64,000 nucleotides of DNA from assembly GCA_905331475.1 (NCBI GenBank), contig CAJNYU010003357.1, positions 248,001 through 312,000 of the forward strand. The letters run 5' to 3'. The notes below the pieces were generated by a model that saw only the letters and a list, made by a program, of their open reading frames with translations, had not been told where the DNA came from and made no database searches. The stretch is from Rotaria socialis (Eukaryota > Rotifera > Eurotatoria > Philodinida > Philodinidae). This document shows positions 33,538 through 45,532 of the stretch, piece after piece (position 1 is the stretch's first letter; the number at the start of each line of letters is the position of its first letter). The position numbers were made by a program, and so were the translations under genes.

Positions 33538-34948
33538 AGACAAAGTGCATCCTCAGTTTAATAATAAAAAAAGAAACCTTTACATTTCTTTGAAGAACGT
33601 TTTTTATTTAATTTGAAAAATAAAATACAACAACGACGAAATTGTATACTTTAGATTCAAGATAAATATTTTGCTAGGAACAACATTTGTACTCTTTTAT
33701 CTCTGCAAAGCAGAAATCTGAACTTTTGCTCTCAACGTACAGATTTAACAAGCCATTTCTATGTGCAGTATTAATTATCTTATTGTATTCATCCAACTAT
33801 GACTTCAGGATATTTTATCAATAAAAAGAGGTTCGTATTCATTCATGTCTATAGAAAAACAAAAAAATCTCACTATATTGATAGCAAATGCTTGCGTCAA
33901 AACTGCAAACGTCATATTGTATGCTCGTAAAACTAATACAATATCTGCAAAAGCATATTCTATTGATTCATAAACATGTCGTCCATAAGTGCAAAATAAG
34001 AATCACATGGCCATGTTTATAAATATCATAATATATTTTTTTTCTATGACATAGAATGTATTCATTGTAGAATATCATTAGTTTTCTATCTTGCTTGACT
34101 AATGGAATTTCACAATGAATATGATTAACATACAACTTTTATAAGCAGAGATCACTCACTGGATCTTGGAAAATTTGCGTTTTTTAATACTTATTTCGAT
34201 TTGCCATTTTCTACAAAAATGATTCGATCTTCCATCTCTTTGGATTCAACCAATTTTACCCAAAATTTTCTTATTAATCTCAAAAATGATAAAGCTAACT
34301 TTTCCAATTTTTGATAATCTCTGTGCACTGGTTTTACATGGTATCAAATGAGAAAGATTAACCCCGATGTAAACGTTCCTTATTTTTAATATAGCTATTT
34401 ATGATAAGTACTTTTTCAAACCAAGTCATTTAGTATCGATAAATGATTGAAAATAATTATTAAAAACTACGAATTTCTTTTTTCTTGTTCTACAACAAAC
34501 TTTTATGCAACAGTAATAAAACAAGAAAGAAGACTTTTGTTAAGCATTCGACACGAGTCAAGAAATTTTATTCCTATTCATTTTGTTCAAAACTTGTTTA
34601 CATTTAGATTCTATTTTCTTCTATGATGATGACTTTTATCCTTATTTTATTAGCTAACGGTAATGTATTTCGTTGTCTAGATTTCGAATTAAAACAAATC
34701 GAGGTCTATGTACACATGTGCAGCATCTTTTTTCTTTACAATTTACGCCGTATCAATTCTCGATGATGGACGACCTGCTCGATAGATAATAGTGAAGAGA
34801 AAATAGTTTTCTTCTCTGACTAGAAATAAAATCTAACTAAAGAAAATTTCTTCTATCGATTCATTTCATCCTGTTCAACCCCACATTGCACACACACACA
34901 CACTCACACATACACATTAGAAACTATTGTGTTCATTTCTAACCAATT
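33538..34948. other. Intergenic region between the GPCR and histone H1
   Basis: AT-rich, without an open frame of coding character. An AATAAA at 33563-33568, 26 bases after the GPCR stop, is a plausible poly(A) signal. A short (CA)n run at about 34890-34915 lies just before H1. Confidence 0.45.
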
Positions 34949-36098
34949 ATGGCGCCTACCAAAAACGTATCGAGCAGATCGAAATCATCGAGTCAATCAC
35001 CGAAAAAACCGAAAATAGGATCACCGATGAAGAAGAAATTATCACATAATAATGCTTCACCAAAAAAATCGACTACAAAAGCTTCTGATGTACGAAATGT
35101 TACAACGGCACGCCATCCAAATTATCAACAAATGGTTACCGAAGCAATTAAAGCAGTAAGTCATTATAATAGTTTACGTGAATTCAATTTAAAAACCAAA
35201 TTCTGTTCGTTTTAGCTTGACTCACGTACAGGCTCAAGTCGATCAAAAATTTTGAATCATATCAAAGTCACCTATGGAATCGAAGGTGGTAAAAGTTCTA
35301 ATGTAAGGGTTATTTGACAAAGCAAAAAGGTTCATTTATTCATCAGTAGACATAATTTCTTATTTTAGAATCATCTTCGTGCAGCTCTCGAAGCACTTCT
35401 TGAAGAGAGTGTTATTTCACTCGCTAAAGGTAAATATCCTATTTTAATTTTTCATCTATTCACACATTTTATAAATAGGTACGGGATATATTAATGGTTA
35501 TTACAGAATTACATCAAAAGGAAAAAAACAAAATAATAAAAAATCATCATCTCAAAGTACAACTGATGTTCATGATAAAAAGTCTAGTGATAAACCTCGT
35601 TCGCCATCAAAATCTGGAAAACAAAGTAAAACTGGTGGTCAACGTCGTAGTCGTTCCAGTTCAAAAATTCAAGGAAAATCTACCAATAAAAATGGATCTT
35701 CTGGCCGTAAATCAAACCAGTCAACAGTAAGTCGATCACGATCATCAATTAAAAAAAGTAATCAAGCACGTCAAAGTCGATCCCGTTCACTAACTAAATC
35801 GAGAAATTCCATGACAAAACAACCAACAGAAAAACTAAAATCACCACAACGTGGACGATCCAAAGTCGGCCAAAAACGACAAGCATTAAAAGAAGTTAAT
35901 AATAACCAAAAATCAGCAAATAAAAGTAAACAAACACGGTCCAGATCTTCAAAACGAAAATCAACAGGAAACAGTAAGAAAAGTTTTCATTAGGAAATCA
36001 TGATTTTGATTTTGATTTTTTCAGATAATGTTACTTCATCACCAACAAAACGAGCTCGAACTTCTACTGGTGGTCGTAGTAAAAAGGGAGGAAAATAA
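34949..36098 (+). CDS. H1: Linker histone H1 (intron-containing)
   Basis: Five exons (34949-35155, 35216-35302, 35369-35429, 35479-35973, 36025-36098) give 307 residues. The protein binds linker DNA at the nucleosome dyad. The basic N-terminal tail (about 1-50) is followed by the winged-helix H15 domain (about 53-125): HPNYQQMVTEAIKALDSR, GSSRSKILNHIKVTYGI, HLRAALEALLEESVISLAKG, GYINGYYRI. The tail (126-307) is unusually rich in Ser-Arg and Arg-Ser pairs besides Lys, with few of the Ala/Pro-Lys repeats of vertebrate H1. Four introns and a downstream AATAAA at 36413 point to a polyadenylated, replication-independent H1 rather than one with a stem-loop 3' end. Introns are 51-66 bp. Confidence 0.92.
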
Positions 36099-36412
36099 TC
36101 GGAAGGAAAATCTTTTTCAAGATTCTCTATTTGTTTGTAAATACGTATCCGATAATAAAGTGTCGAACTATTTCTTTGCTGCGTACTTTATTGTCTTTTT
36201 CTGCGAAATATTATCTATTTTCTTTTTTGTATTGTATGTAAATTGAACCTATCGATTTTTGGAACTCTATATAGAGATTTTTTTTGTTCTTCACTTATAT
36301 GAATTAATCTTGATGAGCAGTGTGCCTCTATTTTTTCGATATACTGTTGAACTTTTTTTTTGTGTGTGCTACTCGATTTTAATGATGGGAGTAAGAAAAA
36401 GATTAAAAGAAT

Positions 36413-36418
36413 AATAAA
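36413..36418 (+). terminator. Poly(A) signal AATAAA of histone H1
   Basis: Canonical hexamer 315 bases after the stop. I see no histone stem-loop in the 3' flank. Confidence 0.45.
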
Positions 36419-37871
36419 CAAGATTGATGAAAACAGCAAAGAAAGCCTGCTTTTGTTTTGTTATTTATGAAAGGTTTCGCTAAACATTAAAGTTTATAAA
36501 CGTCTTGAACTATGATTGCAATTGAGCAAGCTGTAGAATTCTTTGTATTAGAAAAAAAATAGTATTCCGTATAGTTATATTTACTTCATAGTCTTGTTTT
36601 GCACGAAAAAGATAGCTATGCTAAAATGCGGTAGAAGAGAGATAAGCAACTATGTTTTGACAGACTTGGTGTCTTTCACTTATTAACAACGAAAAATCAT
36701 GTCACTATAGGTTGGATTTGAAAAGATATAATATCAGGAGCGTTAACTCTTCACATTTCGTTCGATTCGGTTTGATCTAGGTGATTCCAAGTAACTAATC
36801 TTAGAAATATTTCTTGTGGTGAATTGAACACTACTTTAACGGTTATTGCTTTAGGAGAATATTGATCAAAATATGATTTTTGTAAAATTTATTCACTTCT
36901 TTCAATATCATGTAATGCTGTTTTCCCAATTAAACCCGATTACTTCACATCGTTGAAAGTTATCATATATTTATATGATGAATTTCGCTGAGATAAATCC
37001 TATCTTTATCATAGGCCACAGCAGGACCAAAAGTCAAGTATATACGAAAAACCGAAACTAGAGTGCTATAGAAATTGAAGGATATTAATAGATTGCCGTC
37101 GCTAGCTCTTGGTAGATTACAAGAATGTTGACATATTTATTGCAAAATTTGAACATAGGGGTGTAGAGATATGTTCTACTTTCTGATCATATACTTCAAT
37201 ATGGACACATTTTTATAATCAAATATTATTTAAATATATTTATAATTATCTTATCAAAATATAATCGATGCACTTGCCAGAATCAGCTACGAAGAGAATA
37301 TCAACAATAGACAATTTTTATACATTCGGTAATGATCTGTTTTACTGATAAACCGAGATTCCTTTCTATCAAATAACATTAACTGAATGGTTAAAATGAT
37401 TGAACATGGATATTCTTAATAATTACAAGTAAATCAATAAGAATTCTTTTGAACATAGAAGAAAAACTACAAATATGACAGATTTTACTTATTTTGAATG
37501 CAACAACTTAGAAAAATTAAACATAACTCGTATCTAATTATTCTTACTCGTCAAAAGTTCATTTCTCTTCGTGCTTATTTGTTATTCGAATCAATAAAAA
37601 TAAATAGCAAGCCTCTCTCATGAAATATCTGTTATTATTATTAAATAGCAATAATAAGTAAATATTTTTCTATTCTATTTATGAATATCAATGCTGTAAA
37701 AATTATGACGAATAAAAATGAAGAAATATGATTATTTCTTCCTACACGTCCATACCCTGACATTATGTGTCATGGTTCGTTGCTTTTCCATTTTCATTTT
37801 CGTTTATATATATATATATATTTTTTTTTTCTTCGGCGGTATGATATTACAAAGTTAAATCGAAAACAATA
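36419..37871. other. Intergenic region between H1 and the DENN gene
   Basis: AT-rich sequence with no supported feature, apart from a (TA)n tract ending about 45 bases before the DENN start codon, near 37805-37820. Confidence 0.45.
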
Positions 37872-40800
37872 ATGAAATCCAAGCGACCCGGTCAAGATTC
37901 TTTTCTTTCCTATTTATTTGATTTTCAATCTAATAAGAATGCAAAAAAAAAAGATTCCATATCGCGTACAAGTTCAACTTTACATCGAACATTTGATTCA
38001 CGTGATGCGTCATCAAATTTAGATACATTTTTAAATTATCGAAGTGCAATCGATAAACAAACAAAAACTTCTATTGTGAATATTAAACATTCACATAATA
38101 ATAATGATTTAATCATTAATGGTTTTCTATTTGATCGACAATTGTTTCAACCAATGCGTTCGTCGTATATAAGTGATTATGAAAATACACCAGAAGATCT
38201 CAAACTCAACGTTGAAGGTCATAGTAAAATATCAACATGTTCATCATTAGATGCTCATCTATTTAAATCAGCATTTATTATGACATTATCGGATGGATAT
38301 GTTGATAAAGAACTTCTACTTGAATATTGCCCCCGTGAAGATATGAATGTAAATATTCTTGAAGAACTTTCACATTATAAACGATTTTGTTTTCCTGAAT
38401 TAAATTCTACACCAAAAAATAGTGATGAACTCTTAAATGACCAATCAACATATATTTTTACACGAACGCATTCAAATGGACAAATTGAATATGGTTACTG
38501 TCGACGATTGATCAAGACTCATAATCATATAACAAGTTTTCCACTTGTATTTTGTATTGGTAAGATCGAAGATATTTTTTCTTTATTCAATAAAATAATA
38601 TTCATCTTTTATTTAATTATAGTTTCAATTTATCCATATTTTCAATTGTACGATGCTATTCTAGCAGAATTAACTACAGGTAAATATAATTATTGAAAGA
38701 ACAGAAAACTGATGCTATTATTCGTATAATATTTCAATCGATTATCTTCTATTTAGTTAAATTTTCTTGCATTTCTTATCGGGAACATTATATTTGATCA
38801 GTGAAATAAATAAAATGATCAGTAAAAGAGAATATGAATGATCAGTACTAAAATGATCAGTAAAAGAGAATATGAATGATCAGTACTAAAATGATCAGTA
38901 ATTAATCTTAAAGTGATCAGTTTATTATATATAATTACCAGTAAAAAGGATAAAATTGATCAGTCAAACATAGAAATTTGGGCGTGGGTGTGATTCTTCT
39001 GTTCATCTACACTACCCTCGCATCCTTGTTGGAATTCTTTGATTTCCATTTATTCCTTCCAGAACCTCTTTGTCTGATATATCACTTTCATATTGAACAA
39101 CTTGCACGACTTCCATCTTTTTTACTCGTTGGTGCTAAGCTGAATGTGAAAGAAGGGAGCTAAGAGTACATTTATATATATTGTACTTATCAGCTGTACG
39201 ATATCTAGACCAAAAGAACAAACATGAAAAATAAGTAAATCATCTTTATAGCAATTTTTATGTTGGTCCTTTAATCTAATTTACTGATTTTTAAATATAT
39301 CAGTAAATCGAAGTATACTAATAACTGACCACACAAATAATGTACTGATCATTTTACTTATTCTACTGACCGCTTAAATGATAACCTTTCTTATCTGTTT
39401 AGCATCATCTTTTGATCTCCTGTTATATTGGGGGAAAATTCTTTCAAATCATTTCTTTTCATAGTATGAATTTTGACATTAATTTGACTTTCTTCAAAAG
39501 TTTATCTGTTATCAACTATCTACTATAATCGATCAAATTTATGCAACGTTTCAGCTAGGAAATACCGAATATAATAGAAAAACATAGAATAGTGTGTTCA
39601 TTCTGTTTAGTATTACGTCAAACCCCCCTACAGAATGGAAGCCCATGGGTGTTGTCTCTGTCCTGCAAGCGATAATTTTGTAACAAAGCATGCCCTGATG
39701 CTATTTTTTGCGTTATTTGATAGAGAAATGTTCATCCTTTCATTTTTCATCGGTTTTAGTTCATTTTTCATGAAGTAAACCTTGATTTTCAACGGAGAAC
39801 TTTAACCCAGGGGGCGAGCTTCTATTCTGTGTAGGTGTTTATTAAAAATCGCTATATTTAAGTGTATGTAAATACAGAAAAAAGCAGAGAGAAGTTATAA
39901 GCGCTTGCTTGTTTAGCTGATTTTCATTAAAAATCTGAAAGGAAATTTATTCTAATACCGAAGAATATTTTAATCTCGCTGTTAACAAATGAATAAGTAA
40001 CTAATAGAAATTATCTTTCGTTTCTTGAAATCTGCTTTTATTGAATTATTCCTCGGAAAAAATATAGTAAAACATAATGAAGCTATTATAAAACTTGCTC
40101 GTTGTTTTACGTTCAATAACATCGTGTTTCTAAAATAGCTTCTATTCTTTTAAATTATAATAGCTAAAATATTCTGACGAATCGATAATCTATTGTTATT
40201 GAGACTTATAATTATTGATAAAAAACTTAACTTTCTTTAGTCTATACATTCAATGAAACTCAATGTAGTATTTTAATGCAATCATTCTATTCGAAACCAT
40301 TACCTGTTCCTACGCAAAATTCATCGGGTATAACATGTGTACTCAATGATTATCGCATATTTTTTTATCAATGCCCACGTGATGATCGTCTAAATCATGA
40401 TTATTTTTCTACATTACTTTCATCGTTATCACCCAAGCATATTGTTCATTTATTTGAATCTATGCTATGTTCAAAAAGTATCTTAGTTTTTTCACGTTGT
40501 CCATCAAAATTATCAAAATGTTGTCTTGCAATTTCATTTCTAATCTATCCATTTATATGGCCTTATCCTTTAGTTTCCTTAATGCCATCATCATGGCTAT
40601 GTGATTTAGTTGATTCTCCATGTCCATTCATATATGGCTGTTTACATGAAACGGTACGTGACACACAATTAACATTCGATCATGATACAATACAAGTTGA
40701 TCTAGACTTGAATAAAATCAAAGCTTCAACAGAAACTAGCTATTTATTACCAGTTGATCTTCGACAGACGTTCGAATCCTCACTCGAGTACATAAGCAAA

Positions 40801-41442
40801 TACCGTGTAATGAAATTAAATGCAAATTTAATTAATATAGCTGTTAGTGAAGCATGTTTACATGTGTTCATAGAATTACTTTACCGTTTACCAGATTTTG
40901 GTAAACATGAGAAAGCTCCAGCAAAAAACAACGATGATAGATTTTCAATATGTTTGAATTATTTTGAACATCATGATAGTGGAATAGATCTTCAATCGTT
41001 TGAAAATGTTGATTCACAATCAATAACATCAAATCATGAAGATAAACGAAACGAAAATCGATTTGATTATAATTTTAATTTTGATGAATTTCTTAGTGCA
41101 CAACCAGAATCTTATGTTTCATTTCTTAAAAAATTTATTCATGGTATGATTAATTTCTTGATAAGAACCAAAGAAACAATAATAAATTTCTGTTCTTTCA
41201 TAGGAATGATATTTTTAAAATTTCTTGATGATTATCAACGAAATGATAATAGTAATAAACAAGCATTTTCACTTTTTTCTCAACGTTTAATCGAACGACG
41301 TCGAATGATATTCGATGTTTCATCAATGAGTTCAGTAAATAGATTTCGACAAACATTTGATTTATTAGCAAAACAAATTAAACAAGTGTCCAAACAAACG
41401 AATCCAGCTTTTTCGAAATATCTTAAAAATATTTTGGAATAG
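37872..41442 (+). CDS. DENND2: DENN-domain Rab guanine-nucleotide exchange factor, DENND2-like
   Basis: Four exons (37872-38559, 38623-38679, 40241-41143, 41204-41442) give 628 residues. DENN proteins load GTP on Rab GTPases; DENND2 members act on Rab9 and related Rabs. The upstream DENN part shows FCFPELNS, the YGYCRRLIK motif and FPLVFCIG. The core shows VHLFESMLCSKSILVFS, LSKCCLAISFLIYPFIWPYP, SLMPSSWLCDLVDSPCPFIYG and a VDLDLNKI strand. The downstream DENN part ends with SLFSQRLIERRR and a helical tail. This matches the C-terminal half of DENND2A-D; the long disordered N-terminus of some members is short here. Intron 2 is 1561 bp and holds two MITE-like elements. Intron 3 (60 bp, 41144-41203) has no stop and keeps frame, so reading straight through also gives an open protein; the homologous motif order favours removal. 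Confidence 0.87.
38798..39370. mobile_element. MITE-like element with TCAGT-ended inverted repeats
   Basis: The left end reads TCAGTGAAATAAATAAAATG ATCAGTA and the right end is its near-exact complement (TACTGATCATTTTACTTATT and onward), a terminal inverted repeat of about 27 bp. Just inside the left end is a 38-bp unit repeated twice and partly a third time (38812-38900), each carrying two TGATCAGTA boxes. The core has no long coding frame. The element sits in intron 2 of the DENN gene. A target duplication was not obvious. Confidence 0.65.
38812..38902. repeat. 38-bp minisatellite with TGATCAGTA boxes
   Basis: The unit AAAATGATCAGTAAAAGAGA and following 18 bases begins at 38812 and again at 38850, with a third partial copy from 38888. 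Further single boxes (GATCAG) continue to about 38963. Confidence 0.85.
39621..39840. mobile_element. Second short MITE-like element, about 220 bp
   Basis: The left end contains CCTACAGAATGGAAGCCC and the right end, read on the other strand, CCTACACAGAATAGAAGCTC, followed on both sides by a C/G-rich block with CCATGGG or CCCTGGG. These imperfect inverted ends, about 30 bp, enclose sequence without coding content. It lies in the same DENN intron as the larger element. Confidence 0.5.
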
Positions 41443-43272
41443 AAATTTTAAAAAAAGTTGTACCTAACATAAAAGGAAAAAGATGGTTTGTAGTTCTTTC
41501 TTTTTTTTCTTCTAATTGTAGCAATAATAATAATAATAATAATAATTCATTTGCATAAAAATTCGTTTTATGACTAAAAACGTTCTAATATCAATAATTA
41601 AAATACATCATTAATAATTATTAAATTGTGCTTTTACTTAATATGAACGTGTGAATATAATTGTTCAATGTGTGAACGGAATGAGAGAAAGATGTAGTTG
41701 AATATAAGTCGATACCTATAGAGAAAGAATATTACAACATAAGACAGGCTCAAGTAATCGGGTAAGTCTTTCGTCGTGGATTTAAAATAGAAGTCAGTCG
41801 AAAATTCACAAAGAATTTTTTTCTATAATTTTGTTTTAACGTCAGTGACAGCTTGTATGCAATACAAATACAATGTGTCGATTGAAAAAGAACTGGTTAT
41901 TAGCAATCCTATACTTGACACAAGCTCCTGTATTTTATAAATTTGACTCTTTTTCGCTTCCACTTGGTTTTTCTGTTCTCTCAACAGCATCAAAACTTTA
42001 CTAAACGAAGAACAACATAGTCACTCTGATTAGAAAATTGATTGAACGTTTTCTAGAAGTTGTTTTCTTTATCTATAGTATGTTTCATATATATATATTC
42101 TGAGTTCTATGAACCTATTAGAAACACTAAACAATGAATAATAGAGTATTTTACTCGTTTGTTCACTCGATTGATTATCCATTATGAAAACTTTGTCTTC
42201 AATCAACTAATACGTTCAATCATAAATAATTTTCAATTGACCGTAATTCGACATCCGAATAACCTTCTTTTCTCGTGCTCTTTCTCTTTTACCTTCTAAC
42301 TTAGCACAGTCTACACTCTAATGCCAAATATACAGACTATACGAGGCAAAGTAATAATGATAACACAATGCCAGTCCGAGATGACATAGAGAGCGAGAAC
42401 GAGAATGAGAAAAAGAGAAAGAGAAAGAGAAAGAAGAGTTGAAAGTCGATTAAAAGGGAAGTCTCTACAGGAAAACTGCACACACACACACACACATATA
42501 TTTATATAAGTTAGATTGAGTAACTAATTGTCTATTCATTTTCAATCAAAACTATTACTTTAATGCATGTAAGTAATAAGGTAGACAGTACAATGAAAAC
42601 CAATATAGAAATGATTATAATTCTTATCAAAATAGACTGAGATTCAATTGAGAATATATTATTAACACCAGTGATAATTAACAGTTAAAATAAGACTGTT
42701 CTACTAATAGCTTTCAATTCAAAACATTACAAATGAAGGAAAAACTACTATATTTGAGATTTTTTTCATTTTATCTAATGAGCTGCAAATGACAATGGCT
42801 AATCAATATTAAAGTAAATCAGTAGATAGTCATTTATCTTGCATCTTTGGCTATTAAAGTTAAACCATTAAATAGAGTTAGCCTTTCGTAAAATTAAATT
42901 TTAACGATAAATTTGACATTTAGAAAAATTAAGTTGAACATAAGAAAAAAAGTGTTATTCTTCATCCGTTAGTATAGTGTGCAATATTCGAAAGGTATAA
43001 TATCCTTGTCTAATGCGCCAACGCCTTAAGGTGTGCGTGCACATACGCCATTATTTTATTTCTTTTTCAATTTTCTCTCTTTTATTAAGCTATTTTTTCT
43101 TCTTCTTCTTCTTTACCAATCTACCTATCTATAAATATATATATATATATAATTGTTGTAGGCTATTGACTCTCATCTTGTATCTCTATAGATTCTTGCA
43201 AATTCGTTTATTGTCTTGAATTATTCATATAAATTTATTTATTGGAAAATAAACAATTCGTTACATAAAATC
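41443..43272. other. Intergenic region between the DENN gene and the neuropeptide gene
   Basis: No coding frame supported. It includes (TAA)n near 41524-41546, a GA-rich stretch near 42388-42436, (CA)n at 42478-42495 and a TATA-rich stretch near 43133-43150 that could belong to the neuropeptide promoter. Confidence 0.45.
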
Positions 43273-43648
43273 ATGCAGTATCAATCAATTATCACATACA
43301 TATTTATTGCAATTTTTGGTTTGACAATCGTGATGGCTCAAGCCAATAATGAACGTGAACGATTTGCAGCGCTATTGCAAAAACGAAAACATCTCAATGG
43401 CTACTGGGTAGGCAAACGACATGCTAGCGCGTCTGATGAAAATTTATATAATAGTGGTATAATGAGAGAAACAAAAGAATCACTTTATTTTCGTTCTTTT
43501 ATTATTTGTAGATGAAGATCACTCGTTGGAAGAAAGAGCATCTTATTTAGTTGGCAAACGTGGTACATATTTGGTTGGTAAACGTGCCTCTTATCTTGTT
43601 GGACGTAAACGGCGTGATTTGATGGCCACTAATTCTCTTCGACAATAG
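43273..43648 (+). CDS. Neuropeptide precursor with YLV-amide and YWV-amide peptides
   Basis: Two exons (43273-43456, 43512-43648) give a 106-residue prepropeptide. I start at the Met that directly precedes a signal peptide (MQYQSIITYIFIAIFGLTIV, cleaved near Ala24); an in-frame ATG 57 bases upstream adds a polar stretch and is less likely. The rest is a classic string of peptides bounded by dibasic sites with Gly as amide donor: HLNGYWV-G-KR (40-49), ASYLV-G-KR (71-78), GTYLV-G-KR (79-86) and ASYLV-G-RKRR (87-96). An acidic spacer (50-70) separates the long peptide from the short ones. Processing by prohormone convertase, carboxypeptidase and amidating enzyme would give short amides ending in Tyr-Trp-Val or Tyr-Leu-Val. 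I cannot place them in a named neuropeptide family. The receptor is unknown. Confidence 0.85.
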
Positions 43649-43739
43649 ACATTTTTCCAACAAGCGGAAACGATAAAATCAATTCATAAAAGTTTTCTTT
43701 TTGTGGTGCCTGTCGCTCAGCATCATTAGAAATGCATGA

Positions 43740-43745
43740 AAATAA
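43740..43745 (+). terminator. Poly(A) signal AATAAA of the neuropeptide gene
   Basis: Canonical hexamer about 92 bases after the stop codon, a distance normal for a short 3' UTR. Confidence 0.5.
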
Positions 43746-45178
43746 AATCTCTGCTTGATTAATAAATGAAATGATAAATACTATCCCCGATTAAATGTAG
43801 ATAAATGGTTTATTTTTCAAACTGCTAAGTACTTTTTGTTTTCATAGATCTTTTGAGATCTCTATTAAAAATATTGAATTTTTTGTTCTCAAATGAGGGC
43901 ATCATTATTTAATATGTTTAGATTACGGAAGCTTGGCATTCGATAAAAACATACATGAAATTAGCTATGATTGTTCAATCAAAAATTTTATATATATATC
44001 GCATTGCAAATATTATTTTAAATATTCTTGAAAAGTAAATATTTTAAATATTGATGAAAATCAATCGATAAATTGATGTGAAAAAAAGCACAAAATTTTT
44101 GTTTTCAGTTTGTTGTTAAATGTTTTTATTTATTCATTTCTATGGTAGTAGTAATATTATTTAGGCAATATGATAAAATACAAATTTTTTAATCTTCAGG
44201 ATAAGAATAAACTAGGTTTTGTCTTTAAATCCATCTTATTTCAAGAAGAAGCACTTAAATTATAATTTTCAATTATAACTATTAACGTTCTTCATGAGTG
44301 TTTGTTGAAGCCATGCATTTCTATTGAGTACTATTCAATATGAAATTACCTAATTGCTTTTTATTACACTTGTATAGTGACATATTATTAACATTTCGTT
44401 CAATGTAATTATCAAACACGGTGCATAATGGCGTTAAATTATTTAGCTATATAGAGAAACTAAAATATATATTTTTAAAAGATTGGCAACTAGAGAGTTT
44501 ATTTTTGCCATTAGCAAAATGGATGATGTTTCATTTTCTATAAAAATCTCTTCTTAAATTCTCATAGATAGGTTCAAGGCTTAAAGTCATAAGAATGATA
44601 TTGCATCAAGAATTCTATTGACAAATGTGAGAATCTTTTTCGATTAGAAATAGAGAAAAAGTGTTAACATACCACTTTTATTACGAAAACCGTAACATGT
44701 GCAGTAGAGCATTCGATATTTTTCGGAAATGTTTTATTAAAATACGTGAATATTCTTTATTAATTCTGTTAAGACGCTAAGAACATAACCTATTTTCGGC
44801 ACACGTTGCTACGTCCATCTGTACCGTTCCTACTAACCATAGAATTCAAGTCCATCTGGTTTATGATATATGAAGGTTTTTTTTATTGCTGATAGTACCG
44901 TAAGAATATTTATTATTATGAATTACTCTGAGATTGCTTTAATCTTGATTAATTTGAATTGTCTGTAATAAGATATTTGAACTAGGTGATAAATCAATTG
45001 TTGCACTTATTGTTACCTAGAACTAAACTGCTCAAATTCTAATGCAGTATACCCTCGTTGCTTGAAGTAAATTTATGGCGTAGAATATTTGAAACCATCT
45101 CAAACTAGGATTATGCAAGTTCAAAATTCAATTTAATTCACACTTCTTTTTCTTTCTATTAAGACAACAGAAAAAAAT
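43746..45178. other. AT-rich intergenic sequence
   Basis: No exon, RNA gene or repeat could be supported here on either strand. Confidence 0.4.
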
Positions 45179-45184
45179 CATTAA

Positions 45185-45275
45185 TCCGCTCTCCCCCGAC
45201 GACTCCCCGGGAGTCCCTGCAAAATAACAAAATTCCTAGGGACTCCCTGGAGATTCTTCTAGGGAGAGTTGACTA
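45185..45275. repeat. GC-rich imperfect palindrome
   Basis: CTCTCCC and CTCCCCGGGAGTCCC on the left pair with GGGACTCCC and GGGAGAG on the right around an A-rich loop. It stands out from the AT-rich flank and may fold as a hairpin; it may be a MITE remnant. Confidence 0.55.
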
Positions 45276-45532
45276 GGAATCAGTATAAAGAATGTTCTTA
45301 AAAGGTTGCAGTCTTAGGAACTTTTTATTTTCATCATCCACTAGGCTTGATTTAAGTCGTTTCTCATCGAAAGATTTCCTTTTTGATGTTTTGTTTGACA
45401 GGGTATTTTATTTTTAATAAAAAGATCATGTTTGTTAATGTTTTTGTGAAACACGATCTGAAAGGAGTGTTGAAGTATATAGGATAGGGTAAAAATTTGG
45501 ACCCATCCCCTGCTCCGCCCCCACAGACCGTT

